Below, piece after piece: positions 45,373-55,875 of a stretch of 64,000 bases of DNA. Made by a program: the position numbers and the translations under genes. The DNA comes from Rhodococcus rhodochrous. GTDB lineage: Bacteria > Actinomycetota > Actinomycetes > Mycobacteriales > Mycobacteriaceae. Position 1 is the first letter of the stretch, and the number at the start of each line of letters is the position of its first letter. The notes beneath the pieces are model-generated. The model saw only the letters and a program-made list of their open reading frames with translations, had not been told where the DNA came from and made no database searches. Where the stretch lies: assembly GCF_014854695.1 (NCBI RefSeq), contig NZ_CP027557.1, positions 1,488,001 through 1,552,000 of the forward strand, read 5' to 3'.

Positions 45373-46068
45373 ATGGTGGACGTGACAGAAGACAATCCCG
45401 GACCCCGCCGGACCCGTCTCGGTCCCGCCCAACGCCGGGCCCAGCTGATCGAGCAGGGTCTCGAACTGCTCGCCGACCGGCCCCTCGAACAGATCTCCGT
45501 CGACGAGGTCGCCGAACGGGCCCGGGTCTCGAAGGGGCTGCTGTTCCACTACTTCGCCTCGAAGCACGACTACCACGTCGAACTCGTGCGATGCATCGGT
45601 CGGGATCTCGTCGAGTACACCGCACCGGACGAGGGCCTCGAACCGATCGAGATGCTGCGCGGCACGCTCGTCGCGTACGTCGACTACGTCACCCGGCGCC
45701 GCGACATGTACGTCTCGATCCTGCGCGGCGCCACCAGCGGCGACCCCGACATGCGGGCGGCCTTCGAGGACACCCGCACGGCGCTGGTCGACCGGACCGT
45801 CGCGCACCTGCCTGCCATCGGCATCGAGCCCACGCCGGCCGTGCGACTCGCCGTCCGCGGCTGGGTGGCCTTCGTCGAGGACACGACCATCGCGTGGCTA
45901 CGCGATCCCGAACTCACCCGCGACGAGTTCGTCGAACTGGCCATCGCGGCGCTGTCCGGCGTTGCGCTGGCGGCACATTCGCTCCACTCTCCGGCCGGTG
46001 ACGATGCTCCGGCCGGTGGGATTCTCAGCGATCGTTTCCGGGAAGGTACTCCTGCAGCTTCGTCTTGA
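45373..46068 (+). CDS. TetR-family transcriptional regulator
   Basis: 231 aa. An N-terminal helix-turn-helix (about 20-66, with ISVDEVAERARVSKGLLFHYFASK) and a larger ligand-binding helical domain. It starts 71 bp from the divergent BVMO operon and an inverted repeat sits between them, so it most likely represses both. The inducer is probably a ketone, alcohol or a related lipid. The last 44 bp overlap antisense with the next convergent gene. The start at ATG 45373 is supported by the position of the HTH. Confidence 0.9.
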   Translation: MVDVTEDNPGPRRTRLGPAQRRAQLIEQGLELLADRPLEQISVDEVAERARVSKGLLFHYFASKHDYHVELVRCIGRDLVEYTAPDEGLEPIEMLRGTLVAYVDYVTRRRDMYVSILRGATSGDPDMRAAFEDTRTALVDRTVAHLPAIGIEPTPAVRLAVRGWVAFVEDTTIAWLRDPELTRDEFVELAIAALSGVALAAHSLHSPAGDDAPAGGILSDRFREGTPAASS

Positions 46069-47818
46069 CGCCCTGTTTCACGAAGCCCCAACGGTTCTCG
46101 TCACCGGCGAGCACGGCCTTGGCGACATCGGTGAACTGCTCCCACGTCGCGTGCGGCGGGATCGGCGGCATGTCCGGATCGGTGTACACGTCGAGCACCG
46201 TCGGGCGGTCCGCGGCCAGCGCGCGATCCCAGGCCGAGCCCATCTCGTCCGAGGACTTCACGGTTTCGCCGCCCAACCCGAGACTGCGCGCGAAGGCGGC
46301 GTAGTCGACGTCCGGAAGCGACTGGGACTCCGCGAATTTCGGTGCCCCACCCATCGCACGCATCTCCCAGGTGACCTGGTTCAGGTCGTTGTTGTGGATG
46401 ATCGCGACGACGAGCCTCGGGTCCGCCCACTGCTGCCAGTACCGCTGGATGGTGATCAGCTCGGCCATGCCGTTCATCTGCATCGCCCCGTCGCCGGCGA
46501 ACGCGACCACCGGACGGCCCGGATTCGCGAACTTCGCGCCGATCCCGTACGGCACCGCCGGACCCATCGTCGCGAGGGTGCCCGACAGCGAACCGCGCAT
46601 GTCACCACGGAACTGCAGTTGGCGCGCATACCAATTGGCGGCCGAACCCGAGTCCGCCGTGACGATCGCATCGTCCGGCAGTCGCGGTGAGGCCTCGGCG
46701 AACATCCGCAGCGGATTGACGAACTCCGTTTCGACCTCCGCCTGCTGTCCCATCGTCTGCCACCAGCGCTGCACGTTCTGCTCGATGCCCTCACGCCACG
46801 ACCGATCCGCCTTGCGCTGCAGCAGCGGGACGAGCGCGTCGAGCGCGGCGGCGGCATCCGCGACGAGGTTGACCTCGTTCGGATAGCGCATCCCGATCAT
46901 GTTCGGGTCGATGTCGATCTGCACGCAGCGGGCCTGGCCGTATTCGGGCAGGAACTGGCTGTAGGGGAGGGACGAACCGACGATGAGCAGCGTGTCGCAG
47001 CCGGTCATCATCTCATGGGTGGGCCGCGTGCCCAGCAGCCCGATCGAGCCCGTGACCCACGGCAACTCGTCCGACAGCACGTCCTTGCCCAGCAGGGCCT
47101 TCGCCACCCCGGCGCCGAGCAGGTCCGCGACCTGCTCGAGTTGCGCCCGCGCATCCCGGGCGCCGCTGCCGACGAGCATCGCCACCTTGTCCCCGGCGTT
47201 GAGGATCTCCGCGGCCCGCCGGATCGCGTCGTCGTCCGGTGCGATCCGGGGACGATCGAAGCCGACGCTCGACGGCACCATCTTGAACTCGTGGCCGGGC
47301 GGGGAGTACTCGAGTTCCTGCACGTCGCCGTGGATGATGACGGCCGTGGGCGTGCGATACGCGATGGCGGTGCGCATCGCCCGGTCGAGGACGTTCGGCA
47401 ACTGCTCGGGCACCGTCACCGTCTCCACGAACGCCGACGCCACATCCTTGTACAGCGTGTGCAGGTCCACTTCCTGCTGGTACGACCCGCCCATCGCGGA
47501 GCGGTCGGTCTGGCCCACGATCGCCACCACCGGAACGTGGTCGAGTTTCGCGTCGTACAGGCCGTTGAGCAGATGGATCGCGCCCGGGCCGGAGGTTGCC
47601 ATGCACACCCCGGGCCGGCCCGTGAACTTCGCATAGCCCACGGCCTCGAAGGCGCTCATCTCCTCGTGCCGGGACTGCACGAAGACCGGATCGTTGCCGG
47701 TGCGCGTCCAGGCGGCGAGGATCCCGTTGATGCCGTCGCCGGGATATCCGAAGACGTGGTCCACCCCCCACGTGCGCAGGCGGTGCAACAGGTAGTCGGC
47801 CACGGTCGGATTCGCCAT
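46025..47818 (-). CDS. ThDP-dependent pyruvate oxidase-like enzyme
   Basis: 597 aa, three-domain pyruvate-oxidase/acetolactate-synthase fold. Catalytic Glu52 in SRHEEMSAF, and the ThDP motif GDGAMQMNG...NND (about 445-475) are intact, with an FAD/ADP-like middle domain. It may convert pyruvate to acetate plus CO2 with a quinone or oxygen acceptor (PoxB type), or make an acyloin; acetolactate synthase activity is less likely without a small subunit gene. The N-terminal and C-terminal parts are normal length. It sits just after kgd in transcription order, with a strong terminator between. Confidence 0.8.
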   Translation of the reverse strand: MANPTVADYLLHRLRTWGVDHVFGYPGDGINGILAAWTRTGNDPVFVQSRHEEMSAFEAVGYAKFTGRPGVCMATSGPGAIHLLNGLYDAKLDHVPVVAIVGQTDRSAMGGSYQQEVDLHTLYKDVASAFVETVTVPEQLPNVLDRAMRTAIAYRTPTAVIIHGDVQELEYSPPGHEFKMVPSSVGFDRPRIAPDDDAIRRAAEILNAGDKVAMLVGSGARDARAQLEQVADLLGAGVAKALLGKDVLSDELPWVTGSIGLLGTRPTHEMMTGCDTLLIVGSSLPYSQFLPEYGQARCVQIDIDPNMIGMRYPNEVNLVADAAAALDALVPLLQRKADRSWREGIEQNVQRWWQTMGQQAEVETEFVNPLRMFAEASPRLPDDAIVTADSGSAANWYARQLQFRGDMRGSLSGTLATMGPAVPYGIGAKFANPGRPVVAFAGDGAMQMNGMAELITIQRYWQQWADPRLVVAIIHNNDLNQVTWEMRAMGGAPKFAESQSLPDVDYAAFARSLGLGGETVKSSDEMGSAWDRALAADRPTVLDVYTDPDMPPIPPHATWEQFTDVAKAVLAGDENRWGFVKQGVKTKLQEYLPGNDR

Positions 47819-47898
47819 CGGTAGCTCCTCGCAGGACGCGATCGGGGGTCCTCCGAAGGGTGCCCGTCGTGCCCGGTCCGAAACGCACCGGAAAAGGC

Positions 47899-47946
47899 GT
47901 GAGCCGGGTCGATCGCCCCTCGCGGGGACGAACCGACCCGGCTCAC
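47899..47946 (-). terminator. Terminator after kgd
   Basis: A 13-bp perfect stem (47899-47911 with 47934-47946) enclosing a second small hairpin (CCCC/GGGG). It starts 42 bp after the kgd stop on the reverse strand and separates it from the ThDP enzyme gene. Confidence 0.75.
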
Positions 47947-47987
47947 ATGAGAACCGTCAAGGACCCGAAGGATCCGAAACGGAGCTT

Positions 47988-50900
47988 CTAGCGACCGAAG
48001 GCCTTCTCGATGATCTCCTGCTGCTCGACAGCGTGGACCTTGCTCGAACCGGACGACGGTGCCGACATCGCGCGACGCGACACGCGCTTGATACCGCTGA
48101 GCTTCTCGGGCAGCAGTTCCGGCAGCGCGAGGCCGAGGAACGGCCAGGCACCCTGGTTCGCCGGCTCCTCCTGGACCCAGAAGAACTCGGTGGCGTTCGG
48201 GTACTGCTCGAGCGTCTCGGCGATACGGCGGCGCGGCACCGGGTACAGCTGCTCGATGCGCACGATCGCGACGTCGTCACGACCTTCCTTCTGCTTCTTC
48301 GCCAGCAGTTCCCAGTAGATCTTGCCGGAGGTCAGCAGCACACGAGTGGCCTTCGACCGATCGGCCGTGCCCTCCTCGTAGGGAACCTCTTCGAGCAGCG
48401 AACGGAACTTGCCCTGCGTGAAGTCCTCGACGTTGCTGACCGCGGCCTTGTTGCGCAGCATCGACTTCGGCGTGAACACCACCAGCGGACGGCGGATGCC
48501 GTCGAGGTGATGGCGACGCAGCAGGTGGAAGTAGCTCGCCGGGGTCGACGGAACCGCAACCGTCATCGAGCCCTCGGCGCACAGCTGCAGCCAGCGCTCG
48601 ATACGACCCGAGGTGTGGTCGGGACCCTGGCCCTCGTGGCCGTGCGGCAGCAGCAGCACGACGTCGGAGAGCTGACCCCACTTGGCCTCACCGGACGAGA
48701 TGAACTCGTCGATGATGGACTGCGCGCCGTTGACGAAGTCGCCGAACTGCGCCTCCCACAGCACGAGCGCGTCGGGGTTGCCCACCGAGTAGCCGTACTC
48801 GAAGCCCAGGCCCGCGAACTCGGTCAGCGCCGAGTCGTAGACCATGAAGCGGCCGCCGTTGCCGGCCTGGTTGGCCAGCGAGGCGAGCGGGCTGTACTCG
48901 TCGCCCGTCTTGCGGTCGATGATGACCGAGTGGCGCTGCGTGAACGTGCCGCGACGCGAGTCCTGACCGGCCAGGCGCACCAGGGCGCCTTCCTCGGCCA
49001 GCGAACCGAACGCGAGCAGCTCGGCGAACGCCCAGTCGATCTTGCCGTTGCGCGACATCTCACGACGCTTCTCGAGCACCGGCTTGACGCGCGGGTGGAC
49101 GGTGAAGCCCTCGGGCGCCTCGGCGAAGGCGTCGCCGATCCGCTCGAGCACCGACCGGTCGACGGAGGTGTCGAGGCGCTTCGGCGGGGTCTGGTCGAGC
49201 TCGACCGACTCCGACGGCTCCGGCGGGTACTTCTCGAGTTCGCGGACCTCGTTGAAGACCCGTTCGAGCTGTCCCTGGTAGTCGCGCAGGGCGTCTTCCG
49301 CTTCCTTGAGCGAGATGTCGCCGCGGCCGATCAGGGCCTCGGTGTAGCTCTTGCGGACGCTGCGCTTGGTGTCGATCACGTCGTACATCGCCGGCTGGGT
49401 CATCGACGGGTCGTCGCCCTCGTTGTGACCGCGGCGGCGGTAGCAGATCATGTCGATGACGACGTCCTTGTGGAACTTCTCGCGGAAGTCCACGGCGAGC
49501 TTCGCGACCCACACGCAGGCCTCGGGGTCGTCGCCGTTGACGTGGAAGATCGGCGCGCCGATCATCTTCGCCACGTCGGTGCAGTACTCGGACGAACGCG
49601 AGTGCTCCGGCGCGGTGGTGAAACCGACCTGGTTGTTCACGACGATGTGCACGGTGCCGCCGGTGCGGTAGCCGCGCAGCAGCGCGAGGTTGAGGGTCTC
49701 CGCGACGACGCCCTGACCGGCGAACGCAGCGTCGCCGTGCAGGAGCAGCGGCAGGACGGTGAAGCCGTCCTCACCCTTGTCGAGGATGTCCTGCTTGGCG
49801 CGGACGAGGCCCTCGAGCACCGGGTTGACCGCCTCGAGGTGCGAGGGGTTCGCGGTGAGCGAGACCTTGATGTCGTTGTCGCCGAACATCTGGATGTAGG
49901 TGCCCTCGGCGCCGAGGTGGTACTTCACGTCGCCGGAACCGTGCGCAGCGGCCGGATTCAGGTTGCCCTCGAACTCCGAGAAGATCTGCGAGTACGGCTT
50001 GCCGACGATGTTCGCGAGCACGTTCAGGCGACCGCGGTGCGGCATCGCGATGGCGACCTCGTCGAGCGTGTGCTCGGCGGCCTGATCGATGATCGCGTCC
50101 ATCATCGGGATGACGGATTCGGCGCCCTCGAGCGAGAAGCGCTTCTGACCGACGTACTTGGTCTGCAGGAACGTCTCGAACGCCTCGGCGGCGTTGAGGC
50201 GGCTCAGGATGTACTTCTGCTGGGCGACCGTCGGCTTGACGTGGTGCGCCTCGACGCGCTCCTGCAGCCACTGCTGCTGCTCGGGCTCGAGGATGTGGGT
50301 GTACTCGACACCGACGTGGCGGCAGTACGCGTCGCGCAGCACCGACAGCACGTCGCGCAGCTTCATCTTCTGGCGGCCGTGGAAGCCACCGACGTTGAAC
50401 TCGCGATCGAGATCCCACAGCGTCAGGTCGTGGGTCGTGACGTCGAGGTCGGGGTGCGAGCGGAACTTGTCGCGCACGAACTGCAGCGGATCGGTGTCGG
50501 CCATGAGGTGGCCGCGGCTGCGGTAGGCGGCGATGAGCTCGAGCACACGGGTGTGCTTGTCGACGAGGCCTTCCGGCACGTCCTTGCGCCAGCGGACCGG
50601 CTCGTAGGGGATGTGCAGGGTGTGGAAGATGCCGTCGTAGAAGTCGTCGCTGATGAGCAGCTCGTGGATCTTCTTCAGGAACTCACCCGACTCCGCGCCC
50701 TGGATCACGCGGTGGTCGTAGGTGGAGGTGAGCGTCAGCAGCTTGCCGATGCCCATCTCGGCGATCCGCGCGTCGGACGCACCCTGGAACTCGGCCGGGT
50801 ACTCCATGGCGCCGGCGCCGATGATCGCGCCCTGGCCCTGCATCAGACGCGGGACCGAATGCACGGTGCCGATACCGCCCGGGTTGGTCAGCGAGATCGT

Positions 50901-51749
50901 GACGCCGGAGAAGTCGTCGCCGGTGAGCTTGCCGTCGCGGGCGCGGCGCACGATGTCCTCGTAGGCCGAGTAGAACTGCGCGAAGTTCATCGTCTCGCAG
51001 TTCTTGATGGCCGCCACGACCAGCGAACGCTGGCCGTTCTTGCCGGGCAGGTCGATCGCGAGACCGAGGTTCGTGTGCGCAGGCACGACGAGGTTCGGCT
51101 TGCCGTCGACCTCGGCGAAGTGGTTGTTCATGTTCGGGAACGCCTTGACCGCCTGGACGATCGCGTAACCGAGGATGTGGGTGAACGAGACCTTGCCGCC
51201 CCGGGTGCGGGCGAGGTGGTTGTTGATGACGATGCGGTTGTCGAACATCAACTTCGCGGGCACCGCGCGAACACTGGTGGCCGTCGGGATCGACAGCGAG
51301 GCGTTCATGTTCTTCGCAACGGCAGCAGCGGCGCCGCGCAGAACCTTCTTCTCCTCGGTGGCCTGGCCCGACGGGGCCGCGGCGGGCTTGGGAGCCGGCT
51401 TCGCGGGCGCGGCCTGGGCCTTCGGCTGCGCCGCAGGCTTGGTCTCCGCCTTCGGTGCAGGCTTCGCAGGCGCGGCCTTGGTCTCCGCCTTGGTCTCGGT
51501 CTTCGGTGCAGGCTTCGTGGGGGCCGAAGCGGAGGAACTCGGCGCAGATGCTGTGCTCGGCGCGGGCTTCTCGGTCGTGGCGGTGTCGGAGCCGTTGGTG
51601 CCTCCGGCCACCGCGGCTTCCGGCGAATAGTCGGTGAGGAATTCGTGCCAACTCGCGTCCACGGACGAAGGGTCGTCCTGGAAGCGCTGGTACATCTCGT
51701 CAACCAACCACTGGTTCTGTCCGAACTGTGATGTAGAGCTGCTGCTCAC
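47988..51749 (-). CDS. kgd: Multifunctional 2-oxoglutarate metabolism enzyme (Kgd)
   Basis: 1253 aa from GTG 51749. The N-terminal ~45 residues ([15 protein letters not shown]) resemble OdhA/Kgd ends, followed by an Ala/Pro/Lys linker (about 55-130), an E2-like succinyltransferase domain (about 140-380; His346 in [15 protein letters not shown]) and an E1 ThDP domain (about 400-1253; GDAAFAGQG metal/ThDP loop). It makes succinyl-CoA, succinate semialdehyde or 2-hydroxy-3-oxoadipate from 2-oxoglutarate. In mycolata it is regulated by the FHA protein GarA/OdhI, which is not in this window. Its own E3 is elsewhere. Confidence 0.96.
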   Translation of the reverse strand: MSSSSTSQFGQNQWLVDEMYQRFQDDPSSVDASWHEFLTDYSPEAAVAGGTNGSDTATTEKPAPSTASAPSSSASAPTKPAPKTETKAETKAAPAKPAPKAETKPAAQPKAQAAPAKPAPKPAAAPSGQATEEKKVLRGAAAAVAKNMNASLSIPTATSVRAVPAKLMFDNRIVINNHLARTRGGKVSFTHILGYAIVQAVKAFPNMNNHFAEVDGKPNLVVPAHTNLGLAIDLPGKNGQRSLVVAAIKNCETMNFAQFYSAYEDIVRRARDGKLTGDDFSGVTISLTNPGGIGTVHSVPRLMQGQGAIIGAGAMEYPAEFQGASDARIAEMGIGKLLTLTSTYDHRVIQGAESGEFLKKIHELLISDDFYDGIFHTLHIPYEPVRWRKDVPEGLVDKHTRVLELIAAYRSRGHLMADTDPLQFVRDKFRSHPDLDVTTHDLTLWDLDREFNVGGFHGRQKMKLRDVLSVLRDAYCRHVGVEYTHILEPEQQQWLQERVEAHHVKPTVAQQKYILSRLNAAEAFETFLQTKYVGQKRFSLEGAESVIPMMDAIIDQAAEHTLDEVAIAMPHRGRLNVLANIVGKPYSQIFSEFEGNLNPAAAHGSGDVKYHLGAEGTYIQMFGDNDIKVSLTANPSHLEAVNPVLEGLVRAKQDILDKGEDGFTVLPLLLHGDAAFAGQGVVAETLNLALLRGYRTGGTVHIVVNNQVGFTTAPEHSRSSEYCTDVAKMIGAPIFHVNGDDPEACVWVAKLAVDFREKFHKDVVIDMICYRRRGHNEGDDPSMTQPAMYDVIDTKRSVRKSYTEALIGRGDISLKEAEDALRDYQGQLERVFNEVRELEKYPPEPSESVELDQTPPKRLDTSVDRSVLERIGDAFAEAPEGFTVHPRVKPVLEKRREMSRNGKIDWAFAELLAFGSLAEEGALVRLAGQDSRRGTFTQRHSVIIDRKTGDEYSPLASLANQAGNGGRFMVYDSALTEFAGLGFEYGYSVGNPDALVLWEAQFGDFVNGAQSIIDEFISSGEAKWGQLSDVVLLLPHGHEGQGPDHTSGRIERWLQLCAEGSMTVAVPSTPASYFHLLRRHHLDGIRRPLVVFTPKSMLRNKAAVSNVEDFTQGKFRSLLEEVPYEEGTADRSKATRVLLTSGKIYWELLAKKQKEGRDDVAIVRIEQLYPVPRRRIAETLEQYPNATEFFWVQEEPANQGAWPFLGLALPELLPEKLSGIKRVSRRAMSAPSSGSSKVHAVEQQEIIEKAFGR

Positions 51750-51952
51750 GGCAGTTGTTCGCCTCGTTTCTTTCTTCGGTACCCGATCGGAGCGCCTGTG
51801 AATATGAGGCTAGCCCGTGGCATGTGACGATCCGAACTGACCGCGCATGTCGGTGGGCTACCTCACAATCTGGTGCGATGGGGTCTCCATCGATGACGGT
51901 TCTCGAGAGCCGATTATTCCCTCTAAGGTGCATCGGCGCAGCGCGCACCCCG
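51750..51952. promoter_or_regulatory. kgd upstream region
   Basis: 203 bp separate kgd from the preceding ABC gene on the same strand. It is less GC-rich than flanking genes and presumably holds the kgd promoter. No clear terminator for the ABC gene is visible here. Confidence 0.4.
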
Positions 51953-54900
51953 TTACAAACGTGAGGACGATCTCATGTTCGATCCTTCCGTCGTCGAAGT
52001 GAGCAGGACCTCGGGCTCCTCCGGAACGAGACCACCGGTAGCGAGTTGCCACAAAGTGGTGTACAGACCTCCCGCTCGGCGGAGCTCGTCGTGGGGCCCG
52101 CACTCGACGATACGGCCGTCGTCGACGACCACCACGAGATCGGCGCGTGCGGCGGTCGCGAGACGGTGCGCCACCACCACGGCCGTCCGTGAGCGGGCCA
52201 CCCGCGCACCCGCCTCGAGCACCGCCTTCTCGGTGGCGGGATCGAGGGTCGCGGTGGCCTCGTCGAGCAGCAGCAGATCGGGATCCACCAGTTCGGCGCG
52301 CGCGAGCGCGATGAGCTGACGCTGGCCCGCCGACAGACCCTGACCGCGTTCACCGACCGCATGGTTCATGCCGCCGGCGAGACCCGCGATCATGTCCAGC
52401 GCCCCCACGGCGCGCGCGGCCGATTCGATCTCCTCGCGCGTCGCGTCGGGCCGGCCGTAGGCGATGTTGGTCGCCACCGTGCCCGTGAACAGGTGCGCCT
52501 CCTGCGGCACCACACCGAGCCGGCCCCGATAGTCGCGCAGGCGGTAACGGCGCAGATCGGTGTCGTCCACCCGCACCGAACCGGACGTCGGGTCGTAGAA
52601 CCGGGCGAGCAGTTTGACGACCGTCGACTTCCCGGCGCCGGTGCGGCCCACCAGGGCGACCGTCGACCCGGCCGGGATCGACAGGTCCACATCGCTCAGC
52701 GCCTCACGATCGGCCTCGCTGTACCGGAAGCCCACCTGCCGCAGGTCGACGTCACCGCGGAGGTGCCCGGTGATGGCGACCGTGCCCTCCTCGGCAGACT
52801 CGAGCGAGCTCTCGGTCCGCAACAGGTCGCCGATCCGGCGCAGACCGACCCGCGCCTGCTGGTAGCCGTCGAAGACCTGCGACAACTGCTGGATGGGCGC
52901 GAACAACAGGTTCAGATACAGCACGAACGCGATCAGCACACCGGGGCCGACCGCGCCCGACGCCACCTCCCGGGCGCCGACGAAGACGACCGCCGCGAGC
53001 GCCAGATCGGACAGGAAGGTGATGAACGGGAAGTACAGCGAGATCGCCCGCTGCGACCGCAGGCGACTGCGCCGATAGGCCTCCGCGCGCTCGGCGAACC
53101 GCCGCGCCGCGGTCTCCTCCCTGCGGTAGGCCTGGGCGGCGCGCAGACCCGTGACGTTCTCCTGGAAATCCGCGTTCACCAGGGAGATGCGTTCGCGGGA
53201 CTGCGCGTACGCCGTCCCGGAGACCTTCCGGAACCACAGGGTCGCGCCGACCAGCACGGGCAGCACCGCCAGCACCACCAGGGCCAGGGACAGATCGGTG
53301 ACGATCAGCGCGATCGAGATACCGGTGAGCGTGAGCACCGCCACGACCGCGGTGGACAGGCCGGTCTGGATGAACTGCGACAGCGCATCCACATCGGTCG
53401 TCATCCGCGTCATGATCCGGCCCGACAGTTCGCGTTCGTAGTAGTCGAGTCCGAGCCGTTGCAGGTGCGCGTACGAGCGCACGCGCAGCCCGAACAACAC
53501 CCGTTCGCCCGCCCGCGCGGTGAGCACCGTGAGGATCGCGACCACGAACCAGCCGAGCAGCGCGAGCACCACACCTGCGGCGGTCGCCTGCCACAGCCGG
53601 GACGGATCGCCCGGGGTCACTCCGCGGTCGACGGCGTACCGCACCAGCGACGGGAACGCGATGCTCGTCAGCGACTCCACCGCCAGGCACAGCACGACGA
53701 CCGCCAGCAGTGCACGCACCGGGCGCAGCGTCGTCCGCAACCGGAACTGCGGGTCGGGCAGGCGCAGGGCCTCGGACTGCAGGGCCGGATCGTGTCCGGG
53801 CGTCTCGGTGGCCGGGGGAAGCGCGTCGACGGCCGCGCGCAGTTCCGGGGTCGGGGCGACCGCGCCGAGCGCACCGGACACCGGCCCGCCGCGGCCACCA
53901 CCGCCCGCCGGTCCGCCGCGACCTCCACCGACGGCCGGTGGGTTCCGGACGGTCCCGGACAGTTCGTCGTCGTCCGGTTCGTCGGGCCACAACTCACCGG
54001 CGGGGACGGGGCGTTCCGGTGCCGGTGCGGCGTCGTCGTCGGTCGAGAGCAGACGCCGGAAGACGGGACTGCGCTCCTCGAGTTCGTCGACCGTCCCGAT
54101 GTCGACGATGCGCCCCTCGTCGAGCACGGCGACCCGGTCGGCGAGCGCGAGCGTCGACCGCCGATGGGCGAGCACGAGGGTCGTGCGGCGCCGGCCCGCC
54201 CGCAACGCGCCGTAGATCGCGGCCTCCGTCTCGGCGTCGACCGCCGAGGTCGCGTCGTCGAGGATCAGCACCCGCGGATCGACGAGCAGTGCCCGCGCCA
54301 GCGCGACCCGCTGCCGCTGCCCGCCGGACAGGGTCAGGCCGCGTTCACCGACGACCGTGTCGTAGCCCTCGGGGAGGGCCTCGACGAAGTCGTCGGCGCG
54401 TGCCGCCGCGGCCGCGGCGCGGATCTCGTCGTCCGATGCGTCGGGCCGGCCGAGAGCGATGTTGGACGCGACGGTGTCGGAGAACAGGAACGGCTCGTCG
54501 AAGACGAGGCCGACCGCCCCGCGCAGATCGTCGGCGCGGAGCGTGGCGACGTCGATGTCGCGGCCGTCCGCGGTCAGGCACACCGACCCGCGGTGCGGCG
54601 CGTAGAAGCGGGGGAGCAGCAGCGACAGCACGGTCTTGCCCGACCCGGCCGGGCCGACGATCGCGACGGTCTCGCCGGGCGCGATCTCCAGGTCGAGGCC
54701 GCGCAGTACGTGCCGGTCGTCGTCGAAGCCGAACGTCACGTCCTCCAGGTGCACCCCGAGCGGACCGTCGGGCAGCTCGACGGGATGCGGGGGATCGGCG
54801 ACATCGGGTTCGGTGTCGATCACCTCGTACACCCGCTCGACGGCGGCGCGGGACAACTGCGCCATGATCACGACCTGGGAGAGGGTGCGGGTCGTCCCCG

Positions 54901-55795
54901 TCATCGTCGCCACATAGGCGGTGAACGCCACGAAGGTGCCCACGGTGATCCCGCCCTCGAGGGCGAGCCAGCCGCCGAGCGCGATGGTGGCGACGAGCCC
55001 GAACTGTGGGATCGCACCCATCGGCGCCGAGAACCACGCGTTGATCCGGGCGGCACGCAGACGCTCCGCGTACAGCCTGCGACCGTGCTCCTCGAGCTGG
55101 TCGACGGCGTGCGACTCCTGCCCGAATCCCTTCACCACCCGCACGCCCGTGACCGTCTCCTCGACGTGCTGGGCAAGGTCGGCCGCGCGCTGCTGCGCCG
55201 ACCAGGTCGCGGCGAACAGCTTCGGGCGCACGACCCGGACGAGACCCGCGATGATCGGGACGATGACCACCGCGACCAGTGTGAGCAGCGGCGAGAGGGT
55301 CGTCATGATCACCAGCGCGAGCACGAACTGCAGCAGCGCACCCGCCGACATCGGCACCATCGCGAGCAGGCCCTGCACGAGTTGCAGGTCGGTGATGGAC
55401 CGCGAGACCACCTGACCCGTGCGGATGCGGTCCTGACCGTGGCCGTCGAGACGTTGGAGCGAGCCGAGCAGGCGCAACCGCAGGTCGTGCTGCACGTCGA
55501 GCGACAGGCGTCCGGCGAGCATGCGACGCCCGTACTGGCAGCCGAACCGGATCACCGCACCGGCCGCGATCGCAGCCGCCGCCAGCCCGATCAGGCGCAG
55601 GTCGTCGGCGGGCACGTCGCCCTGCCCGGTCGCGCTGTCGACCGCGACCTTCGTCAGCAGTGGGAAGGTGATGTCGATCAGGGCAGCGACGACGGTGACG
55701 GCCAGCGCCCCGACGGCTGTTCTGCGGTGTTTCAGGCATTCGGCGACGAGCCGGGAAATCCATCCCGGCGAGCGCGGAATCGGGTCGTGTGCCAT
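51953..55795 (-). CDS. Fused tandem ABC exporter (two TMD-NBD halves) with asymmetric ATPase sites
   Basis: 1280 aa from the ATG at 55795. The layout is TMD1 (about 25-320), NBD1 (about 345-585), a Gly/Pro linker (588-650), TMD2 (about 690-985) and NBD2 (about 1010-1255). NBD1 has Walker A GPAGSGKT (381-388), LSGGQ (489-493) and His544, but Asp433 replaces the Q-loop Gln and Asp514 replaces the catalytic Glu of Walker B. NBD2 has Walker A GRTGAGKS (1050-1057), Gln1098, Glu1179 and His1210, but LSAGQ (1154-1158) instead of LSGGQ. The fused architecture is like Rv0194 of M. tuberculosis. Drug or lipid export is expected. Confidence 0.9.
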   Translation of the reverse strand: MAHDPIPRSPGWISRLVAECLKHRRTAVGALAVTVVAALIDITFPLLTKVAVDSATGQGDVPADDLRLIGLAAAAIAAGAVIRFGCQYGRRMLAGRLSLDVQHDLRLRLLGSLQRLDGHGQDRIRTGQVVSRSITDLQLVQGLLAMVPMSAGALLQFVLALVIMTTLSPLLTLVAVVIVPIIAGLVRVVRPKLFAATWSAQQRAADLAQHVEETVTGVRVVKGFGQESHAVDQLEEHGRRLYAERLRAARINAWFSAPMGAIPQFGLVATIALGGWLALEGGITVGTFVAFTAYVATMTGTTRTLSQVVIMAQLSRAAVERVYEVIDTEPDVADPPHPVELPDGPLGVHLEDVTFGFDDDRHVLRGLDLEIAPGETVAIVGPAGSGKTVLSLLLPRFYAPHRGSVCLTADGRDIDVATLRADDLRGAVGLVFDEPFLFSDTVASNIALGRPDASDDEIRAAAAAARADDFVEALPEGYDTVVGERGLTLSGGQRQRVALARALLVDPRVLILDDATSAVDAETEAAIYGALRAGRRRTTLVLAHRRSTLALADRVAVLDEGRIVDIGTVDELEERSPVFRRLLSTDDDAAPAPERPVPAGELWPDEPDDDELSGTVRNPPAVGGGRGGPAGGGGRGGPVSGALGAVAPTPELRAAVDALPPATETPGHDPALQSEALRLPDPQFRLRTTLRPVRALLAVVVLCLAVESLTSIAFPSLVRYAVDRGVTPGDPSRLWQATAAGVVLALLGWFVVAILTVLTARAGERVLFGLRVRSYAHLQRLGLDYYERELSGRIMTRMTTDVDALSQFIQTGLSTAVVAVLTLTGISIALIVTDLSLALVVLAVLPVLVGATLWFRKVSGTAYAQSRERISLVNADFQENVTGLRAAQAYRREETAARRFAERAEAYRRSRLRSQRAISLYFPFITFLSDLALAAVVFVGAREVASGAVGPGVLIAFVLYLNLLFAPIQQLSQVFDGYQQARVGLRRIGDLLRTESSLESAEEGTVAITGHLRGDVDLRQVGFRYSEADREALSDVDLSIPAGSTVALVGRTGAGKSTVVKLLARFYDPTSGSVRVDDTDLRRYRLRDYRGRLGVVPQEAHLFTGTVATNIAYGRPDATREEIESAARAVGALDMIAGLAGGMNHAVGERGQGLSAGQRQLIALARAELVDPDLLLLDEATATLDPATEKAVLEAGARVARSRTAVVVAHRLATAARADLVVVVDDGRIVECGPHDELRRAGGLYTTLWQLATGGLVPEEPEVLLTSTTEGSNMRSSSRL

Positions 55796-55875
55796 CGAAC
55801 CGACATTAGCGCCGAGTGACGACAGGGCACGTCGGAGCCGCCCGGGAGGGCCGGAGACGCAGGTGATCGAAGGTG

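Noticed and set aside
41996-46068. BVMO cassette as a recent mobile island
   Set aside because: GC content and codon use look like the rest, and there are no flanking repeats or mobility genes.
48033-51731. A 1232-codon open frame on the forward strand opposite kgd
   Set aside because: It mirrors a well-supported 1253-aa gene, is very rich in Arg, Leu, Val and His as expected of antisense frames in GC-rich DNA, and shows no domain.
52361-55819. An 1152-codon open frame on the forward strand opposite the fused ABC exporter
   Set aside because: Composition is Arg/His/Asp/Gln-rich without any fold signal, and the reverse-strand ABC gene has all the motifs.
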